Below, piece after piece: positions 16,078 to 25,600 of a DNA stretch of 64,000 nt (position 1 is the first letter of the stretch; each line of letters starts with the position of its first letter). The translations under genes and the position numbers were made by a program. Below the pieces are notes generated by a model. That model saw nothing but the letters and a program-made list of their open reading frames with translations, was not told the DNA's origin and did no database searches. The DNA comes from JALYQB01 sp035640155 (lineage in GTDB: Bacteria; Actinomycetota; Actinomycetes; Mycobacteriales; Pseudonocardiaceae). The DNA is taken from assembly GCA_035640155.1 (NCBI GenBank), contig DASQWR010000240.1, forward strand, positions 1-64,000, read 5' to 3'.

Positions 16078-17010
16078 GTGATCGCGCGGGTGGTGGGTGC
16101 GCGTCCCGTGGCTGTGGTCGGTCCAACAGCCACCGGGAAGTCCGACCTCGCGGTGGCGTTGGCGCTGCGCCTCGGCGGGGAGGTGGTGAACGCCGATGCG
16201 CTGCAGCTTTACCGGGGCATGGACATCGGCACTGCGAAGCTGCCGGAGTCGGAGCGTCGCGGCGTCGCGCACCACCTGCTCGACGTGCTGGACGTGACCG
16301 AGACCGCCTCGGTGGCGGACTACCAGCGCGCTGCCCGCAGCGTCGTCGAGGAGCTGTTGGGGGCCGGGCGGACACCGGTGCTGGCCGGCGGCTCCGGTCT
16401 CTACCTGCGCGCGGTGCTGGACGACCTGGAGTTCCCGGGCACCGACGCACGGGTGCGCTCCGCGCTGGAGGCCGAGCTGGCCGACGCCGGCCCGGCGGTG
16501 CTGCACGCGCGGCTGCACGCCGTTGACCCGGCAGCGGCCGGCTCGATCCCGCCGGGCAACGGGCGGCGGGTGGTGCGGGCGCTGGAGGTGGTCGAGATCA
16601 CCGGCGGGCCGTTCCGCGCGACGATGCCCCAGCGGGGTCCGGCGCGCTGGGACACCGTGCAGATTGGGCTCGACCTCGAGCCGGTGGCACTGGACGCCCG
16701 GGTGGACGCGCGGGTCGCGCGGATGTTCGCCGGAGGGTTGGTGGACGAGGTGCGGTCGTTGGCCGCCAGCGGGCTGCGCTCCGGCCGGACGGCGTCGCGG
16801 GCGCTGGGCTACCAGCAGGTCCTGGCGGCACTGGATGCGGGGCAGGACCCCGGCACCGCGGCGGAGCCCGTCGCGGCAGCCACTCGCCGGTTCGTGCGCC
16901 GGCAGCGCTCGTGGTTCCGCCGGGACGACCGCATCGGCTGGCTCGATGCTGCCCGCCCCGACCTGCTCGACGCCGCGCTCGACGTCCTCGCCTCGCGTCG
17001 GGCGCCGTGA
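16078..17010 (+). CDS. miaA: tRNA dimethylallyltransferase
   Basis: MiaA transfers a dimethylallyl group to A37 of tRNAs that read UNN codons, making the substrate of MiaB. The 310-residue protein opens with a P-loop (GPTATGKSD). It continues with the family motifs VNADALQLYRGMDIGTAK, GGSGLYLRAVLDD, ASRALGYQQ and the C-terminal TRRFVRRQRSWFRRD. GTG 16078 is taken as start; GTG 16069 is equally possible, and neither has a clear ribosome site. dapF follows after 48 bp on the same strand. Confidence 0.95.
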   Translation: MIARVVGARPVAVVGPTATGKSDLAVALALRLGGEVVNADALQLYRGMDIGTAKLPESERRGVAHHLLDVLDVTETASVADYQRAARSVVEELLGAGRTPVLAGGSGLYLRAVLDDLEFPGTDARVRSALEAELADAGPAVLHARLHAVDPAAAGSIPPGNGRRVVRALEVVEITGGPFRATMPQRGPARWDTVQIGLDLEPVALDARVDARVARMFAGGLVDEVRSLAASGLRSGRTASRALGYQQVLAALDAGQDPGTAAEPVAAATRRFVRRQRSWFRRDDRIGWLDAARPDLLDAALDVLASRRAP

Positions 17011-17058
17011 GCTCGATCGAGTCACCCGGCGTCGGTGACCGCGGATAGGCTCGGCGGT

Positions 17059-17883
17059 GTGGACTTCGTCAAGGGCCACGGCACCGAGAACGACTTCGTG
17101 GTACTGCCCGACCGCGCCGGTGAGCTCGAGCTCACACCGTCGCGGGTGCGCGCGCTGTGCGACCGGCACCGCGGTCTCGGTGCCGACGGCGTGCTGCGGG
17201 TGGTGCCCGGCTCGGCAGTGCCGGATGCGCCTGCGGACACCGATCCGGCGGAATGGTTCATGGACTACCGCAACGCCGACGGCACGGTCGCCGAGATGTG
17301 CGGCAACGGGCTGCGGCTCTTCGCGCGCTACCTCTGCGAGGCCGGGTGGGTGGATGCGGCGGAGTTCCGGGTCGGCACCCGCTCCGGGCCGCGGACGGTG
17401 CGGGTGCACGACGACGGCTGGGTCACGGTGAGCATGGGCGCGGTGCAGCGCACCAGGGCGTCGATGGTGACCGTCGAGGGGGTCGGTTTCCCCGGGCTCA
17501 CCGTCGACGTGGGCAACCCGCACCTGGCCTGCGTCACCGAGGTGCCGGTCGAACAGCTCGACCTCACCGTCCCGCCCGGGCACGACCCGGCGGTGTTCCC
17601 GCACGGCGTCAACGTCGAGTTCGTCAATGTGGTGTCCTGCGGCGAGCTGCGCATGCGGGTGCACGAGCGCGGGGTGGGGGAGACCCGGTCCTGCGGCACC
17701 GGCACCGTCGCCGCCGTCGCTGCCGCGCTGCACGCGGCCGGGCACAGCACCGGGGAGGCGGATGTGGCGGTGCCGGGCGGGCGCGTCCACGTGACGATCA
17801 CCGAGGAGTCCAGCGCGCTGTCCGGCCCTGCCGTGGTGGTGGCCAGTGGCGAGCTCGATCCGGGCTGGTGGGCCCGCGCCTGA
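17059..17883 (+). CDS. dapF: Diaminopimelate epimerase
   Basis: DapF interconverts LL- and meso-diaminopimelate for lysine and peptidoglycan synthesis, without a cofactor, using two Cys. Both are visible: Cys about 81 (EMCGNGLRLFARY) and Cys about 212 (SCGTGT). The substrate-binding GHGTENDF at the N-terminus is intact. GTG 17059 is preferred over an upstream in-frame GTG (17035) because family members begin at this point. The gene encodes 274 residues, normal for actinobacteria, and sits between miaA and hflX as in M. tuberculosis. Confidence 0.95.
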   Translation: MDFVKGHGTENDFVVLPDRAGELELTPSRVRALCDRHRGLGADGVLRVVPGSAVPDAPADTDPAEWFMDYRNADGTVAEMCGNGLRLFARYLCEAGWVDAAEFRVGTRSGPRTVRVHDDGWVTVSMGAVQRTRASMVTVEGVGFPGLTVDVGNPHLACVTEVPVEQLDLTVPPGHDPAVFPHGVNVEFVNVVSCGELRMRVHERGVGETRSCGTGTVAAVAAALHAAGHSTGEADVAVPGGRVHVTITEESSALSGPAVVVASGELDPGWWARA

Positions 17884-17939
17884 CCGAGCGCGAAATCTCG
17901 CTGGGCGGGACACCGGGGACGTGTCACCATGGAGGCCAT

Positions 17940-19403
17940 ATGACGACATCGACGACCGGCCCCGCCGGCCACGACGACCTCGAGCCCGACGTCCTCGCCG
18001 GCCCCGGCCCCGACGGCCCCTCGACGGGCGAGCTGGAGCTCGAGGAGCGCAGCGCGCTGCAGCGCGTCGCGGGGCTGTCCACCGAGCTCGCCGACGTCAC
18101 CGAGGTCGAGTACCGCCGGCTGCGCCTCGAGCGCGTGGTGCTCGTCGGGGTGTGGACCGAGGGGTCCGCGGCGGAGGCCGACGCGTCCATGGCGGAGCTC
18201 GCGCTGCTCGCCGAGACCGCGGGCTCGCAGGTCCTCGACGGCCTGGTGCAGCGCCGGGAGCGCCCGGACCCGGCCACCTACATTGGCTCGGGCAAGGTGG
18301 TGGAGCTGCGCGAGGTCGTCCTCGCGACCGGCGCGGACACCGTCATCTGCGACGGCGAGCTGTCTCCCGGCCAGCTGCGGCAGCTGGAGGACAAGCTCAA
18401 GGTCAAGGTCATCGACCGGACGGCCCTGATCCTCGACATCTTCGCCCAGCACGCCAGCTCCAGTGAGGGCAAGGCGCAGGTCGAGCTCGCCCAGCTCGAC
18501 TACTTCCTGCCGCGGCTGCGCGGCTGGGGCGAGTCGCTGTCCCGGCAGGCCGGCGGCGCGGGCGGGGGTGCCGGCGGGGGCGTCGGGACCCGCGGTCCGG
18601 GTGAGACGAAGATCGAAACCGACCGCCGCCGCATCCGCCGCCGGATGACCAAGCTGCGCCGCGAGATCGCCGCGATGAGCACCGTGCGTGACACCAAGCG
18701 CGGCCGGCGCCGCGCGGGCGGTGTCCCGAACGTGGCCATCGCCGGCTACACGAACTCGGGCAAGTCGAGCCTGCTGAATGTGCTGACCGGGGCCGGGGTG
18801 CTGGTGCAGGACGCGCTGTTCGCGACGCTGGACCCGACCACCCGCCGCGCCGCTACCCCGGACGGCCGCGGCTACACGCTCACCGACACGGTCGGTTTCG
18901 TCCGGCGTCTGCCACACCAGCTCGTCGAGGCGTTCCGCTCCACGCTGGAGGAGGTCGCCGACGCGGACCTGCTGCTGCACGTGGTGGACGGTTCGGACCC
19001 GATGCCGGAGCGGCAGGTGAACGCGGTGCGCGAGGTGCTCGCGGAGATCACCGCAGGTCGGGAGACCCCGGCGCCCCGCGAGCTCCTCGCCGTCAACAAG
19101 ATCGATATTGCGGACGAGCTGAGCATCGCCCGGTTGCGCGCGGCGCTGCCCGGGGCGGTGTTCGTCTCGGCCCGGACCGGCGCCGGCGTGGACGGCCTGC
19201 GGGAGCGGGTCGCCGAGCTGCTGCCCCGGCCCGACGTGGAGGTCGAGGCGGTGCTGCCGTGGACCGAGGGCGCACTGGTCGCGCGGGTGCACTCGGAGGG
19301 CGAGGTGCTCGACACCGACCACACCGAGGTGGGCACCCGGATGCGCGCTCGGGTCCGTCCGGACCTCGCCGGCGCCCTGGCCGGCTTCCGGGTGGACGGC
19401 TGA
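17940..19403 (+). CDS. hflX: GTPase HflX
   Basis: The 487-residue ribosome-associated GTPase splits or rescues stalled ribosomes under stress. The N-terminal HflX domain (PATYIGSGKVVELREVV) is followed by a Gly-rich linker of about ten Gly/Ala (near residue 206). Then comes RGPGETKIETDRRRIR and the Obg-like G domain: G1 at about 269-277 (GYTNSGKSS), G3 DTVGFVRRLPHQLVEAF, G4 NKID. The start ATG 17940 has GGAGG four bases upstream. The stop touches the next gene, possibly CTG/TGA-overlapped. Confidence 0.95.
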   Translation: MTTSTTGPAGHDDLEPDVLAGPGPDGPSTGELELEERSALQRVAGLSTELADVTEVEYRRLRLERVVLVGVWTEGSAAEADASMAELALLAETAGSQVLDGLVQRRERPDPATYIGSGKVVELREVVLATGADTVICDGELSPGQLRQLEDKLKVKVIDRTALILDIFAQHASSSEGKAQVELAQLDYFLPRLRGWGESLSRQAGGAGGGAGGGVGTRGPGETKIETDRRRIRRRMTKLRREIAAMSTVRDTKRGRRRAGGVPNVAIAGYTNSGKSSLLNVLTGAGVLVQDALFATLDPTTRRAATPDGRGYTLTDTVGFVRRLPHQLVEAFRSTLEEVADADLLLHVVDGSDPMPERQVNAVREVLAEITAGRETPAPRELLAVNKIDIADELSIARLRAALPGAVFVSARTGAGVDGLRERVAELLPRPDVEVEAVLPWTEGALVARVHSEGEVLDTDHTEVGTRMRARVRPDLAGALAGFRVDG

Positions 19404-20392
19404 CGTCGATCTCACACCTCGCGCGGGCTCTCGTGCTCGCCTTGGTGGCGATCCTGCTCGGGACGCCGGCGGCGATGGGTCAGCCCGCTGGCCGGGAGCT
19501 CTGCACGCCTACCGACCCCCGGCTCGACGAGCTCTCCGGGCTGGCCACCGACGGGAAGCGCTGGTTCGCCGTGGGGGACAGTGCGCCGCGCCTCGAGGTG
19601 CAGGTTCTGGACCCGCAGACATGCGCGGTCACAGACGTCGTCACCGCCGATCTCGACCCCTACGACGTGGAGGACCTCGCGCTGGCGGCGGAGGGCACGC
19701 TGTGGGTCGCCGACACCGGCGACAACTACCGGATCCGACGTAACGTCGCTCTGCATCACCTGCGTCCCGACGGGGACGTGACGACGTTCCGGCTGGTCTA
19801 CCCCGACGGCCCGCACGACGCGGAGGCCCTGCTGCTCGACATCACCGGTGTGCCCCACCTGGTGACGAAGGACGTTCTCGGTGCAGCCGGGGTGTACCGG
19901 CCGGCCGGACCGCTCGACGCGGCGGGCCCGACGCCGCTGCAGCGGGTGGCCTCGCTGCAGCTGGGCAACACGGACACGCCGGGTGGGCCGCTCGGGCTCG
20001 GGTCCAGTCTGGTGACCGGGGCGGGCGTGAGCCCCGACGGCACCGTGCTCGCACTGCGGACCTACACCGACGCCTACCTCTACGCGGCGCCCGACGGGGA
20101 CGTGGTCGCGGCGCTACAGCGGCCGCCGATCCGGATCCCGCTACCGGATGAGCCGCAAGGCGAGGCAGTGGCACTGGCCGCGGACGGCACGGTGCTGTCG
20201 GGATCCGAAGGCGGTGCTCCGATCCGGGCGGTACCCAGTGCGACGGCACTGCTCGGTGTGCAGTCGGCGCAATCGGCGGTCGCCGGCCCGGCCCGGGACC
20301 ACCAGGCGCACTTGCCGACCTGGCTGGCGACGGTGGTCGCGGGGGTGGTCGTCGGGCTCATGCTGCTCGCCCTGCGCCGACGTCGCGCCTGA
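19400..20392 (+). CDS. Secreted or membrane-anchored beta-propeller-like protein
   Basis: About 330 residues follow hflX. The N-terminus is a signal peptide (ARALVLALVAILLGTPAAMG). The body has short repeated strands with DPYDVEDLALA, LWVADTGDNYRIR and PDGTVLALRTY blocks, suggesting a propeller fold. A C-terminal helix (WLATVVAGVVVGLMLLAL) plus RRRRA anchors it in the membrane. No ATG/GTG precedes the signal peptide. A CTG overlapping the hflX stop (CTGA, 19400) or GTG 19433 are the candidate starts, so the 5' end is uncertain. The function is unknown. It ends 7 bp from the convergent lexA. Confidence 0.65.
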   Translation: MTSISHLARALVLALVAILLGTPAAMGQPAGRELCTPTDPRLDELSGLATDGKRWFAVGDSAPRLEVQVLDPQTCAVTDVVTADLDPYDVEDLALAAEGTLWVADTGDNYRIRRNVALHHLRPDGDVTTFRLVYPDGPHDAEALLLDITGVPHLVTKDVLGAAGVYRPAGPLDAAGPTPLQRVASLQLGNTDTPGGPLGLGSSLVTGAGVSPDGTVLALRTYTDAYLYAAPDGDVVAALQRPPIRIPLPDEPQGEAVALAADGTVLSGSEGGAPIRAVPSATALLGVQSAQSAVAGPARDHQAHLPTWLATVVAGVVVGLMLLALRRRRA

Positions 20393-20399
20393 TCGCCCG

Positions 20400-21125
20400 C
20401 TAGAGCCGGCGCAGCACCGCGACGACCCGGCCGAGGACGGTCGCCTCGTCTCCCGGGATCGGCTCGTACGCCGGGTTGTGCGGCAGGAGCCACACGTGAC
20501 CGTCCTGCCGCTTGAGGGTCTTCACGGTGGCCTCACCCTCGATCATCGCAGCCACGACGTCACCGTTCTCGGCGGTCGGCTGCTGGCGCACCACCACCCA
20601 GTCGCCGTCGGTGATCGCCGCCTCGATCATCGAGTCGCCGGCGACCCGCAGCAGGAACAGCGACCCTTCGCCGACGATCTCGCGGGGCAGCGGGAACATG
20701 TCCTCGACCGCCTGCTCTGCCAGCACGGGACCGCCGGCCGCGATGCGTCCCACCACCGGCACGTAGGTGGGCCGCGGCAGGTCTGGCACCTCGTTGACCG
20801 GCTGCTCGGGATCCTCCACCGGCCGGACGCCGACCGCTCGCGGCCGGTTGGGATCGCGGCGCAGGTACCCCTTGCGCTCCAGCGCGCGGAGCTGATGAGC
20901 CACTGACGACGTGGACGTCAGCCCCACGGCCTCGCCGATCTCCCGGACGCTCGGCGGGTAGCCGAACCGGTCCACCCAGTCCCGGATGACCTCGAGCACG
21001 CGGCGCTGCCGGGGGGTGAGGCCCGCACCGTCCACCGCGTCCTCCAGGTCGGGGAAAGCGTGCACCTCGATCGCCTCGGCCCCCGCTGCCTGCGTCGGCT
21101 CTCGACCGCTCGACTTCCGTGCCAC
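20400..21125 (-). CDS. lexA: SOS repressor LexA
   Basis: The 241-residue repressor has an N-terminal winged HTH (YPPSVREIGEAVGLTSTSSVAHQLRALERKG). The Ala130-Gly131 self-cleavage site lies in GRIAAGGPV. The latent protease dyad is Ser165 (GDSMIE) and Lys202 (ATVKTL). It represses damage genes until RecA filaments stimulate its cleavage. GTG 21125 is preceded by AGGAGG at 7 bp. A LexA box at 21209-21224 sits in its own leader, so it is autoregulated. A second box serves the divergent LysM gene. Confidence 0.97.
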   Translation of the reverse strand: MARKSSGREPTQAAGAEAIEVHAFPDLEDAVDGAGLTPRQRRVLEVIRDWVDRFGYPPSVREIGEAVGLTSTSSVAHQLRALERKGYLRRDPNRPRAVGVRPVEDPEQPVNEVPDLPRPTYVPVVGRIAAGGPVLAEQAVEDMFPLPREIVGEGSLFLLRVAGDSMIEAAITDGDWVVVRQQPTAENGDVVAAMIEGEATVKTLKRQDGHVWLLPHNPAYEPIPGDEATVLGRVVAVLRRL

Positions 21126-21208
21126 TGCGGGTCCTCCTCAGCTGTACGGGCGGAGCCTGCAGCTCCACCCGGTGTCGGTCCCGACGCTATCCAGCCGGGC
21201 GGCAGAGA

Positions 21209-21224
21209 TCAAACACCTGTTCGA
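21209..21224. promoter_or_regulatory. LexA box upstream of lexA
   Basis: TCAAACACCTGTTCGA matches TCGAAC-N4-GTTCGA with one mismatch and lies 84 bp before the lexA GTG. It should mediate lexA autorepression. Confidence 0.85.
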
Positions 21225-21287
21225 AGACACGCCGCAGCGCTGTCGATTCTGTCGGTCGCCGGTGGTAGACATCGCACAGAAGTTCGA

Positions 21288-21303
21288 TCGAACCTGTGTT
21301 CGA
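21288..21303. promoter_or_regulatory. Perfect LexA box upstream of the LysM gene
   Basis: TCGAACCTGTGTTCGA is a perfect palindromic match to the actinobacterial LexA box. It lies 37 bp before the ATG of the LysM gene. A weak RecA-NDp-like element (CTGTCGGTC, 8 bases, TAGACA, 21249-21271) lies just upstream on the same strand. Confidence 0.92.
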
Positions 21304-21340
21304 TCGAGACCGCCTCAAGAGACTGTGTCGAGGAGAAGGT

Positions 21341-21901
21341 ATGACGGCGCCAGCGAGAACCCTGATCATCGTTCATCCGCAACGCTCCGAGCGCGTCCCG
21401 GGCATCGGCCTGGACAGGCCGCGGCCGGCCCGGGTGCGCGCGTACTGCCCGGGGCGCCCGGCCCCCGGTCCCACCAGTGGCTCCGGGCCGGGGTGGCCGA
21501 CGCAGCTGCGCCGGCCACCGGTGGTGCCCTACGGCTCGGCCCCGCCGGATCGTCTGCCGGATCGTGAGGAGTCCGCTTGTCGGCGTGCGGTGCGGGTGAT
21601 GACCGCCGGAGTGGTGACCCTCAGCGTGGTATGCGGGCTGGCAGTGCTCGGACAGGTCGCGGCAGACGGCCCCGCGGTGCCGGCCACCACAACCGTGGTG
21701 CAGGTCGGAGCAGGGGAGACGCTGTGGGACGTCGCCCGCCGGATTGCCCCGGACACCGCGACACCCGCGGTGGTGCAGCACATCAGGGAGCTGAACGGGA
21801 TGGTCGGATCGGAGCTGCGTCCGGGCCAGCAGCTCACGGTGCCGATGGTCGCTGAGCCCCGTCAGGCAGTGCAGGGATGGGATCCGGATGGGATCCGGTG
21901 A
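21341..21901 (+). CDS. SOS-induced LysM cell-wall / division-inhibitor protein (ChiZ/Rv2719c-like)
   Basis: The 186-residue protein starts at ATG 21341 with AGGAGA directly upstream. A proline-rich cytoplasmic N-terminus leads to one membrane helix (VMTAGVVTLSVVCGLAVLG). An extracellular LysM domain follows (VQVGAGETLWDVARRIAPD...HIRELNGM...LRPGQQLTVP). The divergent position next to lexA, the perfect LexA box and this architecture match M. tuberculosis Rv2719c (ChiZ), a SOS-induced cell-division inhibitor. The likely role is to delay septation after DNA damage. The hydrolase activity reported for ChiZ cannot be judged here. Confidence 0.82.
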   Translation: MTAPARTLIIVHPQRSERVPGIGLDRPRPARVRAYCPGRPAPGPTSGSGPGWPTQLRRPPVVPYGSAPPDRLPDREESACRRAVRVMTAGVVTLSVVCGLAVLGQVAADGPAVPATTTVVQVGAGETLWDVARRIAPDTATPAVVQHIRELNGMVGSELRPGQQLTVPMVAEPRQAVQGWDPDGIR

Positions 21902-21955
21902 CCGCTCGGCGGCGCGTCGCAGTTGCGCTCCCTCCCTGGCTGGATTTAGGGTCTG

Positions 21956-21971
21956 CCCCTACATCTAGTAG
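21956..21971. promoter_or_regulatory. Candidate NrdR box upstream of nrdR-nrdJ
   Basis: The core CTACATCTAGT aligns with the NrdR consensus ACACTATATCTAGTGT (11 of 16 positions over the block). It lies immediately before a TACAAT -10-like hexamer at 21973-21978, about 160 bp before the nrdR start. The placement fits promoter repression by NrdR. Only one box is evident, whereas most NrdR sites are paired. Confidence 0.5.
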
Positions 21972-21986
21972 TTACAATGAAGTAGT

Positions 21987-21995
21987 TTATCCACA
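21987..21995 (+). promoter_or_regulatory. DnaA-box-like 9-mer upstream of nrdR-nrdJ
   Basis: TTATCCACA is identical to the E. coli DnaA box. A second, 8-of-9 match to the actinobacterial box (TTGTCCACC) lies at 22019-22027. DnaA control of reductase genes is known in E. coli; here it is an inference from sequence. Confidence 0.35.
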
Positions 21996-22128
21996 GGTTG
22001 GGTTCCAGCAGTCGCTGGTTGTCCACCGCTGATCCCCAGGAATGGGGCGGTGGTCCCCAGGCCGGTCCCCAGGATCCCCGCCTCGGATGGCTGCGCGAAG
22101 CGCTGGGCGCGGGGGAGGAGTGGACATC

Positions 22129-22614
22129 GTGCGGTGCCCGTTCTGCCGGTACTCCGACTCCCGGGTCATCGACTCCCGGGAGGTCGAGGACGGTCAGGCC
22201 ATTCGGCGCCGCCGGTCGTGTCCGGAGTGCGGGCGCCGGTTCACCACGGTCGAGCAGGCCGTGCTCGCCGTGGTGAAGAGGTCCGGGGTGACCGAGCCGT
22301 TCAGCCGCGACAAGGTGGCCCGCGGGGTCGCGCGGGCCTGCCAGGGGCGGCCGGTGGACGAGGATGCGCTCCAGCAGCTCGCGCACCGCGTCGAGGAGAC
22401 CATCCGCTCGAGCGGAAGTGCCGAGGTGGCGAGCCACGAGGTCGGGCTGGCGATCCTCGGCCCGCTGCGCGAGCTGGACGAGGTCGCATACCTGCGCTTC
22501 GCGAGCGTGTACCAGTCCTTCTCCTCGGTGGAGGACTTCGAGAAGGAGATCCGGGCACTGCAGGACGCCCGGAAGGACGCACACCGCAGCAGTGGAAGAG
22601 GGATGAACCCATGA
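22129..22614 (+). CDS. nrdR: Transcriptional repressor NrdR
   Basis: NrdR senses ATP/dATP and represses ribonucleotide reductase genes. The 161-residue protein begins with a zinc ribbon (RCPFCRYSDSRV...CPECGRRFTT) and continues with the ATP-cone (VVKRSGVTEPFSRDKVARGV...). GTG 22129 was selected because the family starts at M/V-RCPFC; GGGGAGGAG lies about 8 bp upstream. Its stop overlaps the nrdJ start by 4 bp (ATGA), so repressor and enzyme are made from one transcript. Confidence 0.96.
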   Translation: MRCPFCRYSDSRVIDSREVEDGQAIRRRRSCPECGRRFTTVEQAVLAVVKRSGVTEPFSRDKVARGVARACQGRPVDEDALQQLAHRVEETIRSSGSAEVASHEVGLAILGPLRELDEVAYLRFASVYQSFSSVEDFEKEIRALQDARKDAHRSSGRGMNP

Positions 22615-25600
22615 CCGAGACCATCGGGACCCCCGCAACCGGATCGGGCGCGACCGGGAGCGCTGCCGGTACAGGCAGCCCCCAGCCCAAGCGGGCGTTG
22701 CGGGTGGAGCGCGTCCACACCACCGAGGGCCGCCACCCCTACGACGAGGTGACGTGGGAGTGCCGTGACGTCGTGATGACCAACTGGCGGGACGGCACGG
22801 TCAACTTCGAGCAGCGCGGTGTCGAGTTCCCCGACTTCTGGTCGGTCAACGCGGTCAACATCGTCACGAGCAAGTACTTCCGGGGTGCGGTGGGCACCGA
22901 GGCGCGCGAGTCGAGCCTGCGCCAGCTCATCGACCGGGTGGTGCAGACCTACACCGCGGCCGGCCTGCAGCACGGCTACTTCGCGACCGAGACCGACGCG
23001 GAGATCTTCTCCCACGAGCTGACCTGGATGCTGCTGCACCAGGTGTTCAGCTTCAACTCGCCAGTGTGGTTCAACGTCGGAACCGCCTCCCCGGCTCAGG
23101 TCAGCGCGTGCCAGCCGTATGACGCGCTCGTCAGCACCCCTGCCGGAATGGTGCCGATCGGCCGGCTGGTGGAGCAGGACGCGGTCGGGGCAAAGGTCTA
23201 CGACGCTTACGGGCTCACGCGCGTGGTGGCCACGAAGGCGAATAGTGTTAAGAACGTCCTGCGAATCCACACTAAGGCAGGCCACGCCCTGGACGTGACG
23301 GCAGATCACCTGGTCTGGAAATGCAGCGGTGAGGGAACGGGTGGTTTCGTCGAGGCCGGAACGTTGCTTCCGGGCGATCAACTCGAGTGGCACCGCCGTG
23401 AGGCGCACGGCGAGGCCGATTTCAGTCTTCGTGAAGTTGCTGAAGCGGCTCTCGCTGGCTGGCTGCAGTCCGACGGCTTCGGCGGGAAGTACCCGAATCG
23501 CTCGATGAGGATCGAGGCAATTACAGTTACCAATGCGGAGCTGGCCTGGGTGAACCGAGCGCTCGACGAGGTATTTCCCGGTGTCCACCGGCACGAGGTG
23601 GAGGTTCCGACCCAGGACACTTCTTTGGACTGCCGGCGGACGCGACTTTACGGCAAGGTTCTGACAGAGTTCATCGACGCTTGGGACCTGCGTGCCCGCG
23701 GCACCGAGATGCGGGTTCCGGAGCAGCTGTTCACTGCGCCCCTCCCCGTGGTCGCGGCGTACCTGCAGAGCCTGTTTCAGGCGGAGGGGTACGTGTCCAC
23801 ACGCGAGCGGCCCACCCTCGTCGGGCTCGACATGATCTCCGAGGAGCTGATCCGCGGTGTGCAGGCGCTGCTCGCCCGGTGCGGCATCTTCGCCCGGGTG
23901 GGGCGCAAGGCAGAGAAGCGCGCGGACCGCCACGATCTGTGGGGCATCCGTATCCAGAACGCCGGGGACCGCAGGATCTTTGCCGACGAGATTGGGTTTC
24001 TCGACCGCGTGAAGGCAGGCAAGCTCGAGGCGTCGTTTGACATCCCCGGTCGCCCCACCCTCGATACCGAGCGCCTCGAGATCGCGCGCCTCGAGGACCG
24101 CGGGGCCATGGAGGTCTATGATATCCAGACCGAGTCCGGCGAATACCTATCCGGCAATCTCCGGGTGCACAACTGCTTCATCCTGTCGGTCGACGACACG
24201 ATGGAGTCGATCCTGAACTGGTACCGCGAGGAGGGACTGATCTTCAAGGGCGGTTCCGGTGCCGGGCTGAACCTCTCCCGGATCCGGTCGTCGAACGAGT
24301 TGCTGTCCTCTGGCGGCACCGCGTCCGGCCCGGTGTCGTTCATGCGTGGGGCCGACGCCTCGGCGGGCACCATCAAGTCCGGTGGCGCCACCCGGCGGGC
24401 GGCGAAGATGGTGGTGCTCGACGTCGATCACCCGGACATCTCCGAGTTCGTCCAGACCAAGGCCGCCGAGGAGCGCAAGATTCGCGTGCTCCGCGACGCG
24501 GGTTACGACATGGACCTCGGCGGCAAGGACATCACCTCGGTGCAGTACCAGAACGCGAACAACTCGGTGCGGGTGTCCGACGAGTTCATGCACGCGGTGG
24601 AGACCGACGGGGAGTTCGGGCTGCGGGCTCGGATGACCGGCGAGGTGATCGAGACCGTGCGCGCCAAGGAGCTGTTCCGCGAGATCACCCAGGCGGCCTG
24701 GGAGTGCGCCGACCCGGGTCTGCAGTACGACGACACGATCAACGACTGGCACACCTGCCCGGAGTCCGGTCGTATCACCGCGTCTAATCCATGCTCCGAG
24801 TACCTTCACCTGGACAACTCGAGTTGCAATCTGGCGTCGCTGAACCTGATGAAGTTCCTCCGCGACGACCTCACGTTCGACTCGGAGCGGTTCGTGAAGA
24901 CCGTCGAGCTGGTCATCACCGCGATGGACATCTCGATCTGCTTCGCCGACTTCCCGACCGAGGCGATCACAGACACCACCCGGAGATTCCGCCAGCTGGG
25001 CATCGGCTATGCCAACCTCGGCGCGCTGTTGATGGCGACCGGACACGCGTACGACTCCGAGGGCGGTCGCGCGCTGGCCACGTCGATCACCTCCCTCATG
25101 ACCGGCGTCGCGTACCGGCGGTCCGCCGAGCTCGCCGCGGTGGTCGGGCCTTACGAGGGTTATGCCCGCAACGCCGAGCCGCACCAGCGGGTGATGCGCA
25201 AGCACGCCGCGGCGAACGACCTGATCCGCACCTGTCACCACAACGACCGGGCCGTACAGAAAGCGGCCACCACGGCGTGGCAGGAGGGGATCAGGCTCGG
25301 CGAGAAGAACGGGTGGCGAAACGCGCAGGCCAGTGTGCTCGCGCCGACGGGCTGTCTGACCGGAGACACTCTTGTCACGACGGACCGCGGTCTGGCCAGG
25401 CTCAGTGAACTCGGCGACATCTACGGCGACCGCTGGCAGCCGCTGGATGCCTTGGTATCCAGCGACGAGGGGCCGCAGCGCGCCACCCGATTTTTTGTGA
25501 ATGGGGAGGAGCCGACACGCCGCATCGTGACCAAGGGCGGCTACCGGATCCAGGGCACCCTGACCCACCGCGTGAAGGTAGTCGACGAGCGAACGGGATG

